From positions 134,775 through 198,774 of the forward strand of contig JAUYRP010000001.1 in the NCBI GenBank assembly GCA_030696695.1: 64,000 nucleotides of DNA. Reading direction: 5' to 3'. Both the position numbers and the translations under genes were made by a program. The stretch's first letter is position 1; each line of letters starts with the position of its first letter. This DNA is from Methylophilus sp. Its GTDB lineage: Bacteria; Pseudomonadota; Gammaproteobacteria; Burkholderiales; Methylophilaceae. Shown one piece after another: positions 44,504 to 54,717 of this stretch. The notes under the pieces were generated by a model, which ran no database searches, was not told the DNA's origin, and worked only from the letters and a program-made list of their open reading frames with translations.

Positions 44504-44707
44504 TTAATTTTTGGATGGTTCTGTGAGTGCGCGCACGAATACGTCAATGTCCCACTCGCATCCACCACAGCCAGTTTTGGCGCCTGTCCAGCGTGAAATG
44601 GCGTCGACATCTTTACCCTGCATGACTAAGTCATAAATCTGGCCACGCGTAGTCCCACTACAAGTGCACATGACTTCGTCTACCACATCGATTTCTTTAG
44701 CACTCAT
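44504..44707 (-). CDS. BFD-like [2Fe-2S] protein
   Basis: A 67-residue protein of the bacterioferritin-associated-ferredoxin/NifU-middle type. The four cluster ligands are two in VMCTCSG and two in GCGGCEWD (pattern CxC...CxxC). It may deliver electrons or iron in iron storage; no bacterioferritin gene is in the window. ATG at 44707 is chosen over 44719. It lies between valS and the zinc-ribbon gene. Confidence 0.85.
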   Translation of the reverse strand: MSAKEIDVVDEVMCTCSGTTRGQIYDLVMQGKDVDAISRWTGAKTGCGGCEWDIDVFVRALTEPSKN

Positions 44708-44747
44708 GCAAGACTCCAAAATGAATACGCATGTGACCTATCAGGGA

Positions 44748-47672
44748 TTACTTAAGTTTAGTCAGTTGTGCCTCAAGCTTTTCTAAACTGGCACTAAATT
44801 CAGCCACACGCGCTTTTTCTTGTTCTACCACAGCGGCCGGGGCTCTTGAGACAAAACTTTCGTTATTGAGCTTGCTATAGGCTTTGGTCATTTCACCCTG
44901 TAAACGCGCGATCTCTTTGCCTAGGCGCTCTTTTTCTGCTGCAACGTCAATTTCCACTTTCAGCATCAATCTAAAATCACCTGATAACATCATCGGTGCA
45001 TCCGCCTCTGGCAGTTCAGCCACAATCTCTACACTCTCTAACTTGGCGAGTGATTTGAGATAAGGCGCATAAGCTGCTAATAGACCAGCATCACCTGCAG
45101 CAATCAACGGCACTTTAGATGCTGGTGAAATACCCATTTCACCACGCAAGCTGCGACAAGCCTCGACCGCCGTTTTGAGCATAGACACCCACACTTCGGC
45201 CTCTTCATCTATTTTTTCCAAGTCAGCTTTAGGATAAGCCTGCAACATAATGCTTTCCGTACCGCGTGATTTGTCTTTGAGCTCAGTCATCGGCGCAATG
45301 GTTTGCCAGATTTCTTCAGTAATAAACGGAATAATCGGATGTGCTAAACGGAGTATGGTTTCTAACACGCGCAATAAAGTGCGGCGTGTGGCACGTTGCT
45401 CCGCTTCATCGCCCGTTTGAATTTGCACTTTGGCGATTTCCAAATACCAATCGCAATATTGATCCCACACAAACTCATATATAGCTTTCGCAGCCAAATC
45501 AAAACGATAGTCTGTAAAAGCACGCTCCACTTCTGCTTCTGTGCGTTGCAATGCGCTCACTATCCAGCGATCTGCTTGGCTAAACTTACGGCCACCCGCC
45601 TCGCAACTTTCTGCGCCAAACCCGTTATCTTGGCCTTCCGTGTTCATCAATACAAAACGCGTGGCATTCCACAATTTATTGCAGAAATTACGATACCCAT
45701 CGCAACGCTGCAGATCAAACTTAATGTCACGACCAGGGCTAGCTAAGGCGGCAAAGGTAAAGCGCAATGCATCCGTGCCATAAGCAGAAATCCCTTCTGG
45801 AAATTCTTTACGGGTCCGCTTTTCAATCTTTTCTGCGTCTTTCGGGTTCATCAACCCAGTCGTACGTTTTTGGATGAGCTCATCCAAACCAATGCCATCA
45901 ATCAAATCAATCGGGTCGAGCACGTTGCCCTTGGATTTAGACATTTTTTGGCCTTCGGCATCACGAATCAGCCCATGTACATACACATGCTTAAATGGGA
46001 TTTGACCAGTGATGTGTTTGGTCATCATCACCATACGCGCCACCCAGAAGAAGATGATATCAAAGCCTGTCACCAGCACCGAAGATGGTAAAAATTGCTT
46101 TAGCGCTTGATTTTGTGCATCAATCGCCTCATCGCCAGTCCAATCGAGTGTAGAAAACGGCCATAATGCAGAGGAGTACCAAGTATCTAATACATCGTTA
46201 TCACGGACTAAATTGCCTGTGTAACCATCTTTGGCTGCAAGGGCTTTAGCCTCAGCCTCATCATGTGCCACATACACTTTCCCAGCGTCCGAATACCAAG
46301 CTGGAATTTGATGCCCCCACCATAACTGACGTGAAATACACCAATCTTGAATATTGTTCAGCCATTGGTTGTAAGTGTTCACCCAGTTATCTGGATAGAA
46401 TTTGATTTCCCCGCTCGCGACTACATCGAGTGCTTTTTGCGTGATGGATTGACCATCCGCAGCAGGTTTGCTCATGGCCACAAACCATTGGTCTGTCAGC
46501 ATAGGCTCAATTACCACATTGGTACGGTCGCCGCGTGGCACTTTGAGTTTATGTTTTTCGGCTTTGACTAAATAGCCTTGGGCTTCTAGGTCTGCAACAA
46601 TTAGCTTGCGGGCAGCAAAGCGGTCTACTCCACGGTAGGCTACAGGAATAGACTCAACCCAACGCGCACCGGTGCCAAGATTATCATCTGGAGTTCGCAC
46701 TAACTGTGTTATCGGGTCGGTAGGAGAGCCAATTATTTTACCGTCAAGCGTAAGGACATTAATCATAGGGAGGCCATGACGTTGGCCAACCGCATAGTCA
46801 TTAAAGTCATGCGCTGGTGTGACCTTCACCACGCCTGTGCCGAACTCTTTATCCACATAGTCATCGGCAATAATCGGAATTTCGCGATTACATAACGGTA
46901 GCTTTACACGTTTACCAATCAGGTGCGCGCAGCGCTCATCTTCTGGATGCACCATTACTGCCACGTCACCCAGCATTGTTTCCGGGCGCGTCGTCGCTAC
47001 GGTTAAACTACTTGAACCATCTGCAAGTGGATAGTTGATGTGCCACATAAAGCCGTCTTCTTCTTCCTGCACCACTTCAAGGTCAGAAACTGCCGTACCT
47101 AATTTCACGTCCCAATTCACTAGACGTTTTCCGCGGTAAATTAAACCTTCGTTGTACAAACGCACAAAGGTTTCAGTCACCACTTTGTTCAAGCCAGCGT
47201 CCATGGTGAAGCGCTCACGCGACCAATCAGGCGAGGTACCTAAACGGCGCATTTGTTTGGTAATGGTGCCACCAGAATATTCTTTCCACTCCCACACTTT
47301 TTCCAAAAACTGCTCACGGCCTAAATCATGGCGAGACACACCCTGCGCATCTAACTGGCGCTCCACCACAATTTGTGTGGCTATGCCTGCATGGTCAGTT
47401 CCCGGTTGCCACAGAGTGTTATCTCCACGCATACGATGGTAGCGTGTGAGTGCGTCCATCAGTGTTTGGTTAAACCCATGCCCCATATGGAGCGTGCCTG
47501 TGACGTTAGGTGGGGGTAATAAAATGCAAAAGTTATCTTTAACTTCTGGGTTTAGACCAGCTGCGTAATAGCCCTTGCCCTCCCAAAATGCATACCATTT
47601 GTTTTCAATGGTTTTGGGGTCAAAAGATTTGGCTAGCTCGGGGGTAGGGGTGGTTGTATTCATAAGCGCCAT
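44748..47672 (-). CDS. valS: Valyl-tRNA synthetase
   Basis: A 974-residue class I aminoacyl-tRNA synthetase. The HIGH-type motif is [14 protein letters not shown] (about 54-67), the KMSKS loop is [13 protein letters not shown], an editing domain is in between ([15 protein letters not shown]), and a C-terminal coiled coil ([17 protein letters not shown]) is characteristic of ValS. Full length. ATG at 47672 or 47663 are both possible. Confidence 0.98.
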   Translation of the reverse strand: MALMNTTTPTPELAKSFDPKTIENKWYAFWEGKGYYAAGLNPEVKDNFCILLPPPNVTGTLHMGHGFNQTLMDALTRYHRMRGDNTLWQPGTDHAGIATQIVVERQLDAQGVSRHDLGREQFLEKVWEWKEYSGGTITKQMRRLGTSPDWSRERFTMDAGLNKVVTETFVRLYNEGLIYRGKRLVNWDVKLGTAVSDLEVVQEEEDGFMWHINYPLADGSSSLTVATTRPETMLGDVAVMVHPEDERCAHLIGKRVKLPLCNREIPIIADDYVDKEFGTGVVKVTPAHDFNDYAVGQRHGLPMINVLTLDGKIIGSPTDPITQLVRTPDDNLGTGARWVESIPVAYRGVDRFAARKLIVADLEAQGYLVKAEKHKLKVPRGDRTNVVIEPMLTDQWFVAMSKPAADGQSITQKALDVVASGEIKFYPDNWVNTYNQWLNNIQDWCISRQLWWGHQIPAWYSDAGKVYVAHDEAEAKALAAKDGYTGNLVRDNDVLDTWYSSALWPFSTLDWTGDEAIDAQNQALKQFLPSSVLVTGFDIIFFWVARMVMMTKHITGQIPFKHVYVHGLIRDAEGQKMSKSKGNVLDPIDLIDGIGLDELIQKRTTGLMNPKDAEKIEKRTRKEFPEGISAYGTDALRFTFAALASPGRDIKFDLQRCDGYRNFCNKLWNATRFVLMNTEGQDNGFGAESCEAGGRKFSQADRWIVSALQRTEAEVERAFTDYRFDLAAKAIYEFVWDQYCDWYLEIAKVQIQTGDEAEQRATRRTLLRVLETILRLAHPIIPFITEEIWQTIAPMTELKDKSRGTESIMLQAYPKADLEKIDEEAEVWVSMLKTAVEACRSLRGEMGISPASKVPLIAAGDAGLLAAYAPYLKSLAKLESVEIVAELPEADAPMMLSGDFRLMLKVEIDVAAEKERLGKEIARLQGEMTKAYSKLNNESFVSRAPAAVVEQEKARVAEFSASLEKLEAQLTKLK

Positions 47673-47697
47673 TTTAACATAGGCGCGCGCAAGTCTT

Positions 47698-48603
47698 TTA
47701 CACTCGCAACAACGAAAACACGAGTAATGTAACAGCGATAAGCAGAAACACCAGCAACCATTGTTTATGCTGTGCGCGTAGTTGGATTGGCGACTTTGCA
47801 GAGATTAAAAACATATGCCCATCACCAGGTTTGGATAACAAAAAATTGCCAGTATGTGCGTGCATGGCATGCTCAGATTTCACTTGATGAATCACGTCTT
47901 GTCTCGCAAGCTCCCATTCATCCATATCAATTTGCCGATTCAAGTTGTGATCATATTGATTGAGTAATTGCTCTGGCTTGCTTTTCAGGTCTTTGAGTCG
48001 CGCACGCACAGCGCTATTTAGCGCAGATGGACTCAATGTTTCTTTGCGCGTATCAAGCTGCCCAATGACATAAATGGGTTGATTGGCTGGTAAGTACTCT
48101 TCTACGTAACGGTGGTTATTTTTTCGCCAAGTGCGCGCTTGAAAGTAAATCACTTCGGCACCTTTTGGGTCAACCACGCATTGTCCCGATTCATCTTTTA
48201 AGATAAATGTAGATTGGCTTTCTACATACTCCAATAATCGGTTATGCGAAAAATGATCGGTGCCACTTGGGTTTTGCACGTTTGCAAACACCCAAGCACG
48301 GTACCACACACAAGGAATGCTGTGATACGGAGTACGCAAGGGTTGCTCAGTACGCGCATCACCATATAACTCAACGTAGCCTTGGGCAGCCGCGGCGATT
48401 GTAGAAATCGGCGCCTCGTGCATTTTGAGTAAACGCCAGAAATGAAAGGTGGCGGCAAATCCACTGATGGCGATGACAGACCACCATATTGAAGGCCAAT
48501 ATTGCGAATGCACACGCATCGCATATGCAACGAATGGTACTGCAACCACCAGCCCTAAAGCCGCCACATTGATGGTTTGACTTTTGAAAAAGCGAAACGC
48601 CAC
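47698..48603 (-). CDS. GIDE-domain (E3 ubiquitin ligase-like) membrane protein
   Basis: A 301-residue protein with two N-terminal membrane segments (about 12-55), a soluble GIDE-type domain (about 75-200, with [17 protein letters not shown] and VIGQLDTR), an EF-hand-like [14 protein letters not shown] (about 217-230) and a C-terminal membrane anchor. GIDE domains are named after mitochondrial MUL1/MAPL but bacterial members have no known ligase activity. It is preceded by lemA on the same strand, a very common pairing. Confidence 0.85.
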   Translation of the reverse strand: MAFRFFKSQTINVAALGLVVAVPFVAYAMRVHSQYWPSIWWSVIAISGFAATFHFWRLLKMHEAPISTIAAAAQGYVELYGDARTEQPLRTPYHSIPCVWYRAWVFANVQNPSGTDHFSHNRLLEYVESQSTFILKDESGQCVVDPKGAEVIYFQARTWRKNNHRYVEEYLPANQPIYVIGQLDTRKETLSPSALNSAVRARLKDLKSKPEQLLNQYDHNLNRQIDMDEWELARQDVIHQVKSEHAMHAHTGNFLLSKPGDGHMFLISAKSPIQLRAQHKQWLLVFLLIAVTLLVFSLLRV

Positions 48604-48656
48604 TTTACAATTAACGATTGTGAACTAACGACACGATATTAGCCTAACTATAAAAG

Positions 48657-49223
48657 TTAAGCGTTAAAGCGTGCGCTTACATCCACATCTTTTAATTCTT
48701 CTGGCACAAACCGTAGTAACGGTTGAGATGCAAAATTGAACAGTCTCGCCACGATTAAGTCTGGAAATTGCGCAATACGTACGTTGTTGACATTGACTGA
48801 GTCGTTATAAAACTCACGTCTATCTGCTATTTGGTTTTCTAGACCTGTGATGCGTTGTTGCAAGTTTAAAAACGTTTGATTGGCTTTTAAATCTGGATAA
48901 TTCTCTGCAACCGCATACAGCCCGCCTAAACTGGCGGCCAGTGCAGATTCTGCTCTGCCCAAACCAGCGACCTCATGTGCATTGAGCGCTTTGTCTACTC
49001 CCATGCGCGCTTGCATCACTTTTTCTAAGGTTTGTGATTCATGCGTCATGTATGCTTTGCAGGTATCAATTAATTTCGGTAGCTCTTCATTACGTTGCTT
49101 AAGCAACACGTCAATATTAGCCCAAGCCTTTTCTACATTATGTTTAATGGCGATTAGACTGTTATAAGTCATCACCAAATACAGCAGCACTATCCCAAGC
49201 ACAACCCATACGAGAACCCCCAT
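48657..49223 (-). CDS. lemA: LemA family protein
   Basis: A 188-residue membrane-anchored protein with an N-terminal helix (WVVLGIVLLYLVMTYNSLI) and a long alpha-helical bundle containing NVEKAWANIDVLLKQRNEELPKLID-type sequence, FNDSVN-like FYNDSVNVNN and RFPD-like AQFPDLIVARLF, all diagnostic of LemA. Periplasmic location is likely; function is not firmly known. It is next to the GIDE-domain gene. Confidence 0.95.
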   Translation of the reverse strand: MGVLVWVVLGIVLLYLVMTYNSLIAIKHNVEKAWANIDVLLKQRNEELPKLIDTCKAYMTHESQTLEKVMQARMGVDKALNAHEVAGLGRAESALAASLGGLYAVAENYPDLKANQTFLNLQQRITGLENQIADRREFYNDSVNVNNVRIAQFPDLIVARLFNFASQPLLRFVPEELKDVDVSARFNA

Positions 49224-49245
49224 CGCCTACTCTCTTTCTTGTCTA

Positions 49246-50484
49246 TTATTTTGTTTGGCCTGCAGTAGCGCCAATGACATCTGGCTGCACTTTTTCCCAA
49301 TATCTTGTAAACCTTGCCAAGCGTTTCAAACTCAAATCCACTTGGGTGAGCTTTTCTTCCTCTTGCCAAATTGGATTAAACGGCGCCAACAGCGCCTTTA
49401 ATTGCAAATTGGGTGTATTTTGTGAAAATACTTGGCCAACACCCAACTCATTCAGCACAGTGCGCGTATCACCAAGCCACACCTCTACGTTGGCCATCTC
49501 GCTTAGGCAATCGGCCAAAAATTGAATCCGCTTTAAAGGCCAATGGTCGTATAGCAACTCATCAAATACAAATACTTTTGGCATGGCTAATTTTGTGAGC
49601 GGGTTGCTAGGTGAGAGCATCTCGTCATGCACATAGACGCAAACCGATGAATGTTGAGAAATCGGCGCTTTTTCTGGCATGCTCACTGGATACACTTTGG
49701 TTAATACTGGGCCACTATCACCAAACAATGTTTGATGGATATTTTCATAAGTATCATCAAACGGACAATCAATTTGGCAGCTTGCGCAGTATTTTTCGCC
49801 TGTAAAGCGCGCTAAATTTTCTTTGTTGAAATAATAAGGTTTGGAACTAAATGTACTTGCCACCCATTGCCATGAAAGATGATTAGAGGCTTTATCGCCA
49901 TCCAGCAGTTGCGCTTCAAACCAATCAGCAGCTCTGCGCCAATCTACCTTAAGCCAATGTACGACATACGCAGCAAACCACATACGGGCGTGGTTATGCA
50001 CGTACCCTTCATTCACTAGCTCCCGCACCACTTCGTCCATACAAGGCAAGCCAGTAATACCCTGTGGAATAAAGCTAGGCAACACATTACTGCCGAGTGC
50101 TACTTTGGGCTCTTCCATATCGCTCATGATCGCGTTACCGTGGCGATACCAATTTTGACGCCAAAAATCGCGATAGGCTAACTCTTCAATTAGCTTGGCG
50201 CCTTGTTTGCCAAATTTCTGCTGGATGAAATCGGATGCTTCTTTAAGTGTGATACAACCATGCCGCAAATAAGGGGATAAGCGTGTGACCGCACCATTAA
50301 TAAAATTGCGATTTCGGCCATAAGCAGTAGCATCTGCTTCCTGTAATCTTGCTAGTGCTTGTTTTCTGCCGCCCTGCCATCCATCAATCAAATTACGGCC
50401 TTTGGCCTGCGGAAACATCCGTCGAATGTACTGAAGACGCTCCTGCTTATCTTCTGGTAAGATGAGTTTGAATGAAGTGGCCAT
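49246..50484 (-). CDS. Photolyase/cryptochrome-family protein with swapped domain order
   Basis: A 412-residue protein. Residues 30-230 form the FAD-binding helical domain of class I photolyase/cryptochrome: GAVTRLSPYLRHGCITL, ELAYRDFWRQNWYRHG, HNHARMWFAAYVVHWL and LLDGDKASNHLSWQWVAS. It is followed by CASCQIDC (Cys233, 236, 240). Residues 280-370 (VCVYVHDEMLSPSN, VFVFDELLYDHWPLKR) resemble the alpha/beta antenna domain normally found at the N-terminus. DNA repair or light sensing is likely, but substrate is unclear. No other repair gene adjoins it. Confidence 0.85.
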   Translation of the reverse strand: MATSFKLILPEDKQERLQYIRRMFPQAKGRNLIDGWQGGRKQALARLQEADATAYGRNRNFINGAVTRLSPYLRHGCITLKEASDFIQQKFGKQGAKLIEELAYRDFWRQNWYRHGNAIMSDMEEPKVALGSNVLPSFIPQGITGLPCMDEVVRELVNEGYVHNHARMWFAAYVVHWLKVDWRRAADWFEAQLLDGDKASNHLSWQWVASTFSSKPYYFNKENLARFTGEKYCASCQIDCPFDDTYENIHQTLFGDSGPVLTKVYPVSMPEKAPISQHSSVCVYVHDEMLSPSNPLTKLAMPKVFVFDELLYDHWPLKRIQFLADCLSEMANVEVWLGDTRTVLNELGVGQVFSQNTPNLQLKALLAPFNPIWQEEEKLTQVDLSLKRLARFTRYWEKVQPDVIGATAGQTK

Positions 50485-50664
50485 GAATGTTTTTATTCGT
50501 TATAAATGAGTGAGTTAAAACATATACCTTACCAATTGTCCACATATCGCACGTAATTTGCAACAGTTTCAATTTTATTCCTGAAATAAAGTTTGCGCCT
50601 GTCTAACGCATACAAAAAAATGCTAAGATAAATGCGCTTTTTCATACAAAAAAAGGACACAATA

Positions 50665-51114
50665 ATGGATGCAATGTGGTTGTGGGGGGCGCTTGGGCTG
50701 GCATTGTTAGCGGCTGAAATGGCCACGGGGACTATCTATATATTGTGGTTTGGCATGTCTGCCTTATGCATGGCCATATTGGTGTGGATTAAGCCAGATA
50801 TTCACTATGGTATTCAATTAGCATTATTTGCCATCTTGTCTGTCACCGCCCTTGCCATTTGGAAATTCAATTACAAGAAAAACGAGACCCATTCGCGTGT
50901 CGGCCAAGCACAAGGTGAAGAAATTGGTCGCGTTGGTTTGATTGTGCAAGCTTGCGGACCTACCCAAAACGGATTGATACAATTTACCCAAGGCTTGATG
51001 GGTAGCCGTGAATGGACTGCCGTGAGCAACGAAGTATTGGAAGTAGGCCAACAAGCACAAGTGATTGCAGTAGAAGGCAACACACTGAGAGTAAGTGCTC
51101 ACGTATCAGCATAG
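50665..51114 (+). CDS. NfeD-like membrane protein
   Basis: A 149-residue protein with two to three membrane segments (WLWGALGLALLAAEMATGTIYILWFGM at start) and a C-terminal OB-fold (GRVGLIVQACGP...MGSREWTAVSNE...GQQAQVIAVEGNTLRV). NfeD proteins pair with SPFH proteins as here, where the SPFH gene follows in 28 bp. The pair may organise membrane microdomains or proteolysis. ATG at 50665 has AAGGAC. Confidence 0.92.
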   Translation: MDAMWLWGALGLALLAAEMATGTIYILWFGMSALCMAILVWIKPDIHYGIQLALFAILSVTALAIWKFNYKKNETHSRVGQAQGEEIGRVGLIVQACGPTQNGLIQFTQGLMGSREWTAVSNEVLEVGQQAQVIAVEGNTLRVSAHVSA

Positions 51115-51142
51115 AATTACATCAATTACAAAGGAAATCACC

Positions 51143-51988
51143 ATGCCAGAATTTAGTATCGTCCTCATAGTATTAGTCATCATTGCCATTTTTAAAGGGG
51201 TGCGTATTGTGCCGCAAGGTGAAGAGTGGGTGGTCGAACGTCTTGGTAAATTTGCTGGCGTACTTAGCCCTGGCTTACATGTGATTAACCCAGTATTTAG
51301 TAAAGTAAGCTACAAAGTCACCACCAAAGACATTATTTTAGATGTACCAGAGCAAGAGGTGATCACACGTGACAATGCTGTCATTTTGGCCAATGCCGTG
51401 GCGTTTATTAAAGTGAGCAGCATTGAACGTGCTGTGTATGGTATTGAAAATTTCCGTGAAGCCATGCGTAATATGGTGCAAACGTCGTTGCGTTCAATTA
51501 TTGGTGGGATGGATCTCAACCAAGCACTGACATCACGTGACCGCATTAAAGCCGAACTTAAAACAGCGATTGCAGATGAGGCGTTAGATTGGGGTTTAAC
51601 TGTGAAATCGGTAGAAATTCAAGACATTAAGCCTTCACCCAATATGCAAGAAGCCATGGAGCGACAAGCGGCGGCAGAGCGTGAGCGCGTGGCCGTAGTG
51701 ACTGAAGCAGAAGGCGCCAAGCAATCTCTCATTTTAAATGCTGAAGCGCGTTTAGAGGCCGCACGCAAAGATGCTGAAGCGCAACTGGTAGCCGCCAAAG
51801 CCTCATCAGAAGCCATTAAAATGATTACGGAAGCCGTAAAAGAAAACAACGCATCGGCCACGTTTTTATTGGGTGACCGCTATATTCAAACCATGCAGAA
51901 AATGGCTGAATCTAACAACAGCAAACTGGTGTTGGTGCCTGGGGATATCATCAGTGCAGTACGAAACCTAGTCGGCGGTGGCAAATAG
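51143..51988 (+). CDS. qmcA: SPFH/stomatin protein QmcA
   Basis: A 281-residue inner-membrane protein. One N-terminal helix (FSIVLIVLVIIAIFKGVRI) is followed by the SPFH domain with VERLGKFAGVLSPGLHVINP and a long coiled coil (AERERVAVVTEAEGAKQS). It forms large oligomeric cages at the membrane and may inhibit FtsH-like proteases. Coupled to the NfeD-like gene. ATG at 51143 has AAGGAAAT. Confidence 0.94.
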   Translation: MPEFSIVLIVLVIIAIFKGVRIVPQGEEWVVERLGKFAGVLSPGLHVINPVFSKVSYKVTTKDIILDVPEQEVITRDNAVILANAVAFIKVSSIERAVYGIENFREAMRNMVQTSLRSIIGGMDLNQALTSRDRIKAELKTAIADEALDWGLTVKSVEIQDIKPSPNMQEAMERQAAAERERVAVVTEAEGAKQSLILNAEARLEAARKDAEAQLVAAKASSEAIKMITEAVKENNASATFLLGDRYIQTMQKMAESNNSKLVLVPGDIISAVRNLVGGGK

Positions 51989-51993
51989 TCAAC

Positions 51994-52749
51994 TTATCTG
52001 TGCGCATCACTGCAGACTGCGCAATTAGAATCGCGTGCCAGTTTAATGGCACGCCACTCTGCGGTCAGCGCATCTAGTAACAACAACCGTCCTTGCAAAC
52101 TTTCACCGATATTCATCAGTAATTTCAACACCTCAGCTGCTTGCGCTGTACCAATCATGCCAACCAATGGCGCAAAAACACCATTATCTGCACAACGCAT
52201 TTCTTGATCGCTGCCTACATCTGGGTACAAACAATGGTAGCAAGGGCTGTTGGCGTTGCGGAAATCAAACACGCTAATTTGTCCTTCGAAACGAATCGCC
52301 GCACCAGACACCAGTGGCGTTTTATGTTGAAAACATAAACGATTCAATGCGTAACGTGTCGCAAAGTTATCACTACAATCCACCACCACATCAGCTTGCG
52401 CGACCAATGTCGCCATTTCAGATTCAGTGGATTTTTGCTGTACCGTGTTGACCGTCACTTCGGGATTAAGCTCATACAGCGCTTGTTGCGCAGATAAGGC
52501 TTTGTTAATACCAACCGATTGCGTGGTATGAATAATCTGACGTTGCAAATTGGTCAGATCGACCTCATCAAAATCACAGATAGTGAGCGTACCCACACCG
52601 CTCGCTGCCAAATACATGGCGACAGGCGAACCTAAACCACCCGCCCCCACCACCAGCACATGACTTTGCGTGAGTTTTTCTTGTCCTTCGTATTCAATCT
52701 GAGGCAACAGAATATGTCGGCTATAACGGAGTAATTGGTGGTCATTCAT
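51994..52749 (-). CDS. moeB: ThiF/MoeB-family adenylyltransferase
   Basis: A 251-residue E1-like enzyme. The ATP site is VVGAGGLGSPVAMYLA (about 32-47), followed by LTICDFDEVDLTNLQRQ, and the zinc-binding Cys pairs are CYHC and CAVC. It activates a sulfur-carrier protein's C-terminal Gly-Gly (MoaD or ThiS) by adenylation. Its start is one base after the pilin-like gene stop, so it is probably transcribed with the MSHA operon although functionally unrelated. MoeB versus ThiF cannot be separated by eye. Confidence 0.9.
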   Translation of the reverse strand: MNDHQLLRYSRHILLPQIEYEGQEKLTQSHVLVVGAGGLGSPVAMYLAASGVGTLTICDFDEVDLTNLQRQIIHTTQSVGINKALSAQQALYELNPEVTVNTVQQKSTESEMATLVAQADVVVDCSDNFATRYALNRLCFQHKTPLVSGAAIRFEGQISVFDFRNANSPCYHCLYPDVGSDQEMRCADNGVFAPLVGMIGTAQAAEVLKLLMNIGESLQGRLLLLDALTAEWRAIKLARDSNCAVCSDAHR

Positions 52750-52750
52750 G

Positions 52751-53407
52751 TTACGGCAATCTTCCAGCTGTTACCATGCGATTCAATAATATGGCGGATG
52801 GGAGCCAAACCACTGCATCATCATAAGCGTTGCCTACTGCATTGGTTTGTGTACGGTCCACAAACACAACATCACCATCGGAATTTTCTAGCTCATCCAC
52901 GCCTGCACCTGCCCCCAATTTACCTTTTGATACAATGATTGCAGGAACATTGGCAGCGACAATTGGACCTGCCGCTGCACCTCGCACTTCAATATCGCGT
53001 GGGGTACCCAAAATAAAGCCTACCGTACTATTTGCGAACCCTTGCGTTACACGGTAAATGTAGGGATTTCCCCAACGATCCTGTCTTCCCAATCCCAGCG
53101 TTGCCCAAGGATAAACACCAACGATATTTACACAAAGGCCAGCCGCCCTATCTTCAAATCCATCGCCATTCGTATCGGGACACGGTAAATGTGGATTACC
53201 ATCTAGCGCTGCACTACTTAAAGCAAACCCAATCAGTGCGTCTCTCATTTCTGAAAGCTCGCGCTGCGTTTCGTTGTAATTACGTTGATCAATTTGCGCA
53301 GACAGCGGCAACAGCAGACCTGTTACCAACAGACCGACAATGACAAGCACAACGGCCATCTCGATCAAGCTAAATCCGCTTTGTTTTGTTTTCAGACTAA
53401 TTATCAT
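52751..53407 (-). CDS. Type IV pilin-like protein with GFSLIE prepilin motif
   Basis: A 218-residue minor pilin or pseudopilin. The prepilin-peptidase site SGFSLIEMAVVLVIVGLLVTG gives a short leader (10 residues) and Glu at +5. The globular part has PHLPCPDTNGDGFED and a C-terminal LENSDGDVVFVDR. The Asp/Gly-rich motifs resemble calcium sites. It pairs with the paralogous upstream gene (ATGA overlap). No MshA-type major pilin is in the window. Confidence 0.88.
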   Translation of the reverse strand: MIISLKTKQSGFSLIEMAVVLVIVGLLVTGLLLPLSAQIDQRNYNETQRELSEMRDALIGFALSSAALDGNPHLPCPDTNGDGFEDRAAGLCVNIVGVYPWATLGLGRQDRWGNPYIYRVTQGFANSTVGFILGTPRDIEVRGAAAGPIVAANVPAIIVSKGKLGAGAGVDELENSDGDVVFVDRTQTNAVGNAYDDAVVWLPSAILLNRMVTAGRLP

Positions 53408-54717
53408 GGCGCAACTACTAACATTTGGTCATTGTAAATATTACTTAACGCCGTGCCTACCGCATCAAACACAGTATCGCCATCACTATTTTCAACACTA
53501 TCAACATAGTCGACTAAGTTGTTGCTTGGCCTATTTTGCCCCACTAACGCCGCACCTGTGGAAATAAGCAAGGCATTTACATTGGCTTGTGCGCCCACCG
53601 TAATGCTACCTCCCGCTAAACAACCTGGTGTGGCAAAACTACAATCAGGCGAAATCACGTAATACATAAAATCTTGCCACCTACTTTCAATAAACCAAGC
53701 AGGCAAAAATGCATTCAAACCTACATTGGGATGTGAACATGCAGCAAAAGGACTATCAATAGGCAGGCCACCAGCCAAGGTTGTCTCTACGCATGCATGA
53801 TCCACATCACCCAGTAACGCGGCATAGGGATAAAAACGGTCGGTAGCCGCTGGAGCGCTGGCTAAGTAGTAATTTTGTAGTGCATTCCTAGCTTCCCGTA
53901 TCGCTCGCCTTTCCAATGCCAGCATGAGCTCATCTATCGTAATAAAAATCAGCTTGTCATTAAATTGATAGGGCTGGCCATATACGGGATGTGGATTGGA
54001 TACCAACTGCATGTCTTCGGCCATGATAAAGTCTTCATTTGGCATAGCATAATTGGCATTGGAGTAGGCTACTCCACTCACCACTGCTGTATCTAAATAA
54101 GCTGCTGGGCCGGCAATTCCGCCTGCTCGGTTTTGCGCTCCTACCACTCTCCCAGGCGACATAATCACAGCAGCCACACGGTTAGATATGACTTGACCAT
54201 TTTTATCTCGGACGATTAACCATGGGAAGGTTGGGTTATTCATGCTTGCAGGATTAATCACCAAAGCAGGTAGGCCAGCAGGTCTGATAAGATTCCTTGA
54301 AACCGCATACCAAAGTGCTTCACCTTCACCATCTATAAAGTTATCAGATAGCCCGTATTGCGTAGCGCCTGTACCAACACATGGGACAGTTTGCGTGGCA
54401 AAAGGCAATCGACCAATTAAATGCGAGTAATTTAGGGGAGTGGCAGTGATGTTAATACAATCACTATTCCCATCATAATTGAAGTCATCACCGCTTCGAT
54501 CTGGAAACGGCATGGTTCCAGGAAATTGTGGATGAGCCACAGACCAACCGATAAGCGCCTCTTTAGCTTGCTCAAGCACACGTGCAGTTTGCCGTTCTCG
54601 ATTGCGTTTATACGAGTCGCTATTTAGTCCAGAAACCAAGTACCCTGTGAGCGCTAACGCGATCATAAACACTAAAATCAACATGGCGACGCCTTGTTGA
54701 TTAGGGTTGCCCTTCAT
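53404..54717 (-). CDS. Pilus-associated protein, paralogous to the next pilin
   Basis: A 437-residue protein with an N-terminal hydrophobic segment (MKGNPNQQGVAMLILVFMIA) resembling PilX-like proteins, but without the canonical GFxxxE processing site. The extracytoplasmic part has FPDRSGDDFNYDGNSDC and ends with SVENSDGDTVFDAV, echoing motifs of the downstream pilin. Conserved Cys residues suggest disulfides. ATG at 54717 has GGAAGA upstream, giving a 17-bp overlap with mshK. Probably a pilus tip or minor pilin. Confidence 0.78.
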   Translation of the reverse strand: MKGNPNQQGVAMLILVFMIALALTGYLVSGLNSDSYKRNRERQTARVLEQAKEALIGWSVAHPQFPGTMPFPDRSGDDFNYDGNSDCINITATPLNYSHLIGRLPFATQTVPCVGTGATQYGLSDNFIDGEGEALWYAVSRNLIRPAGLPALVINPASMNNPTFPWLIVRDKNGQVISNRVAAVIMSPGRVVGAQNRAGGIAGPAAYLDTAVVSGVAYSNANYAMPNEDFIMAEDMQLVSNPHPVYGQPYQFNDKLIFITIDELMLALERRAIREARNALQNYYLASAPAATDRFYPYAALLGDVDHACVETTLAGGLPIDSPFAACSHPNVGLNAFLPAWFIESRWQDFMYYVISPDCSFATPGCLAGGSITVGAQANVNALLISTGAALVGQNRPSNNLVDYVDSVENSDGDTVFDAVGTALSNIYNDQMLVVAP

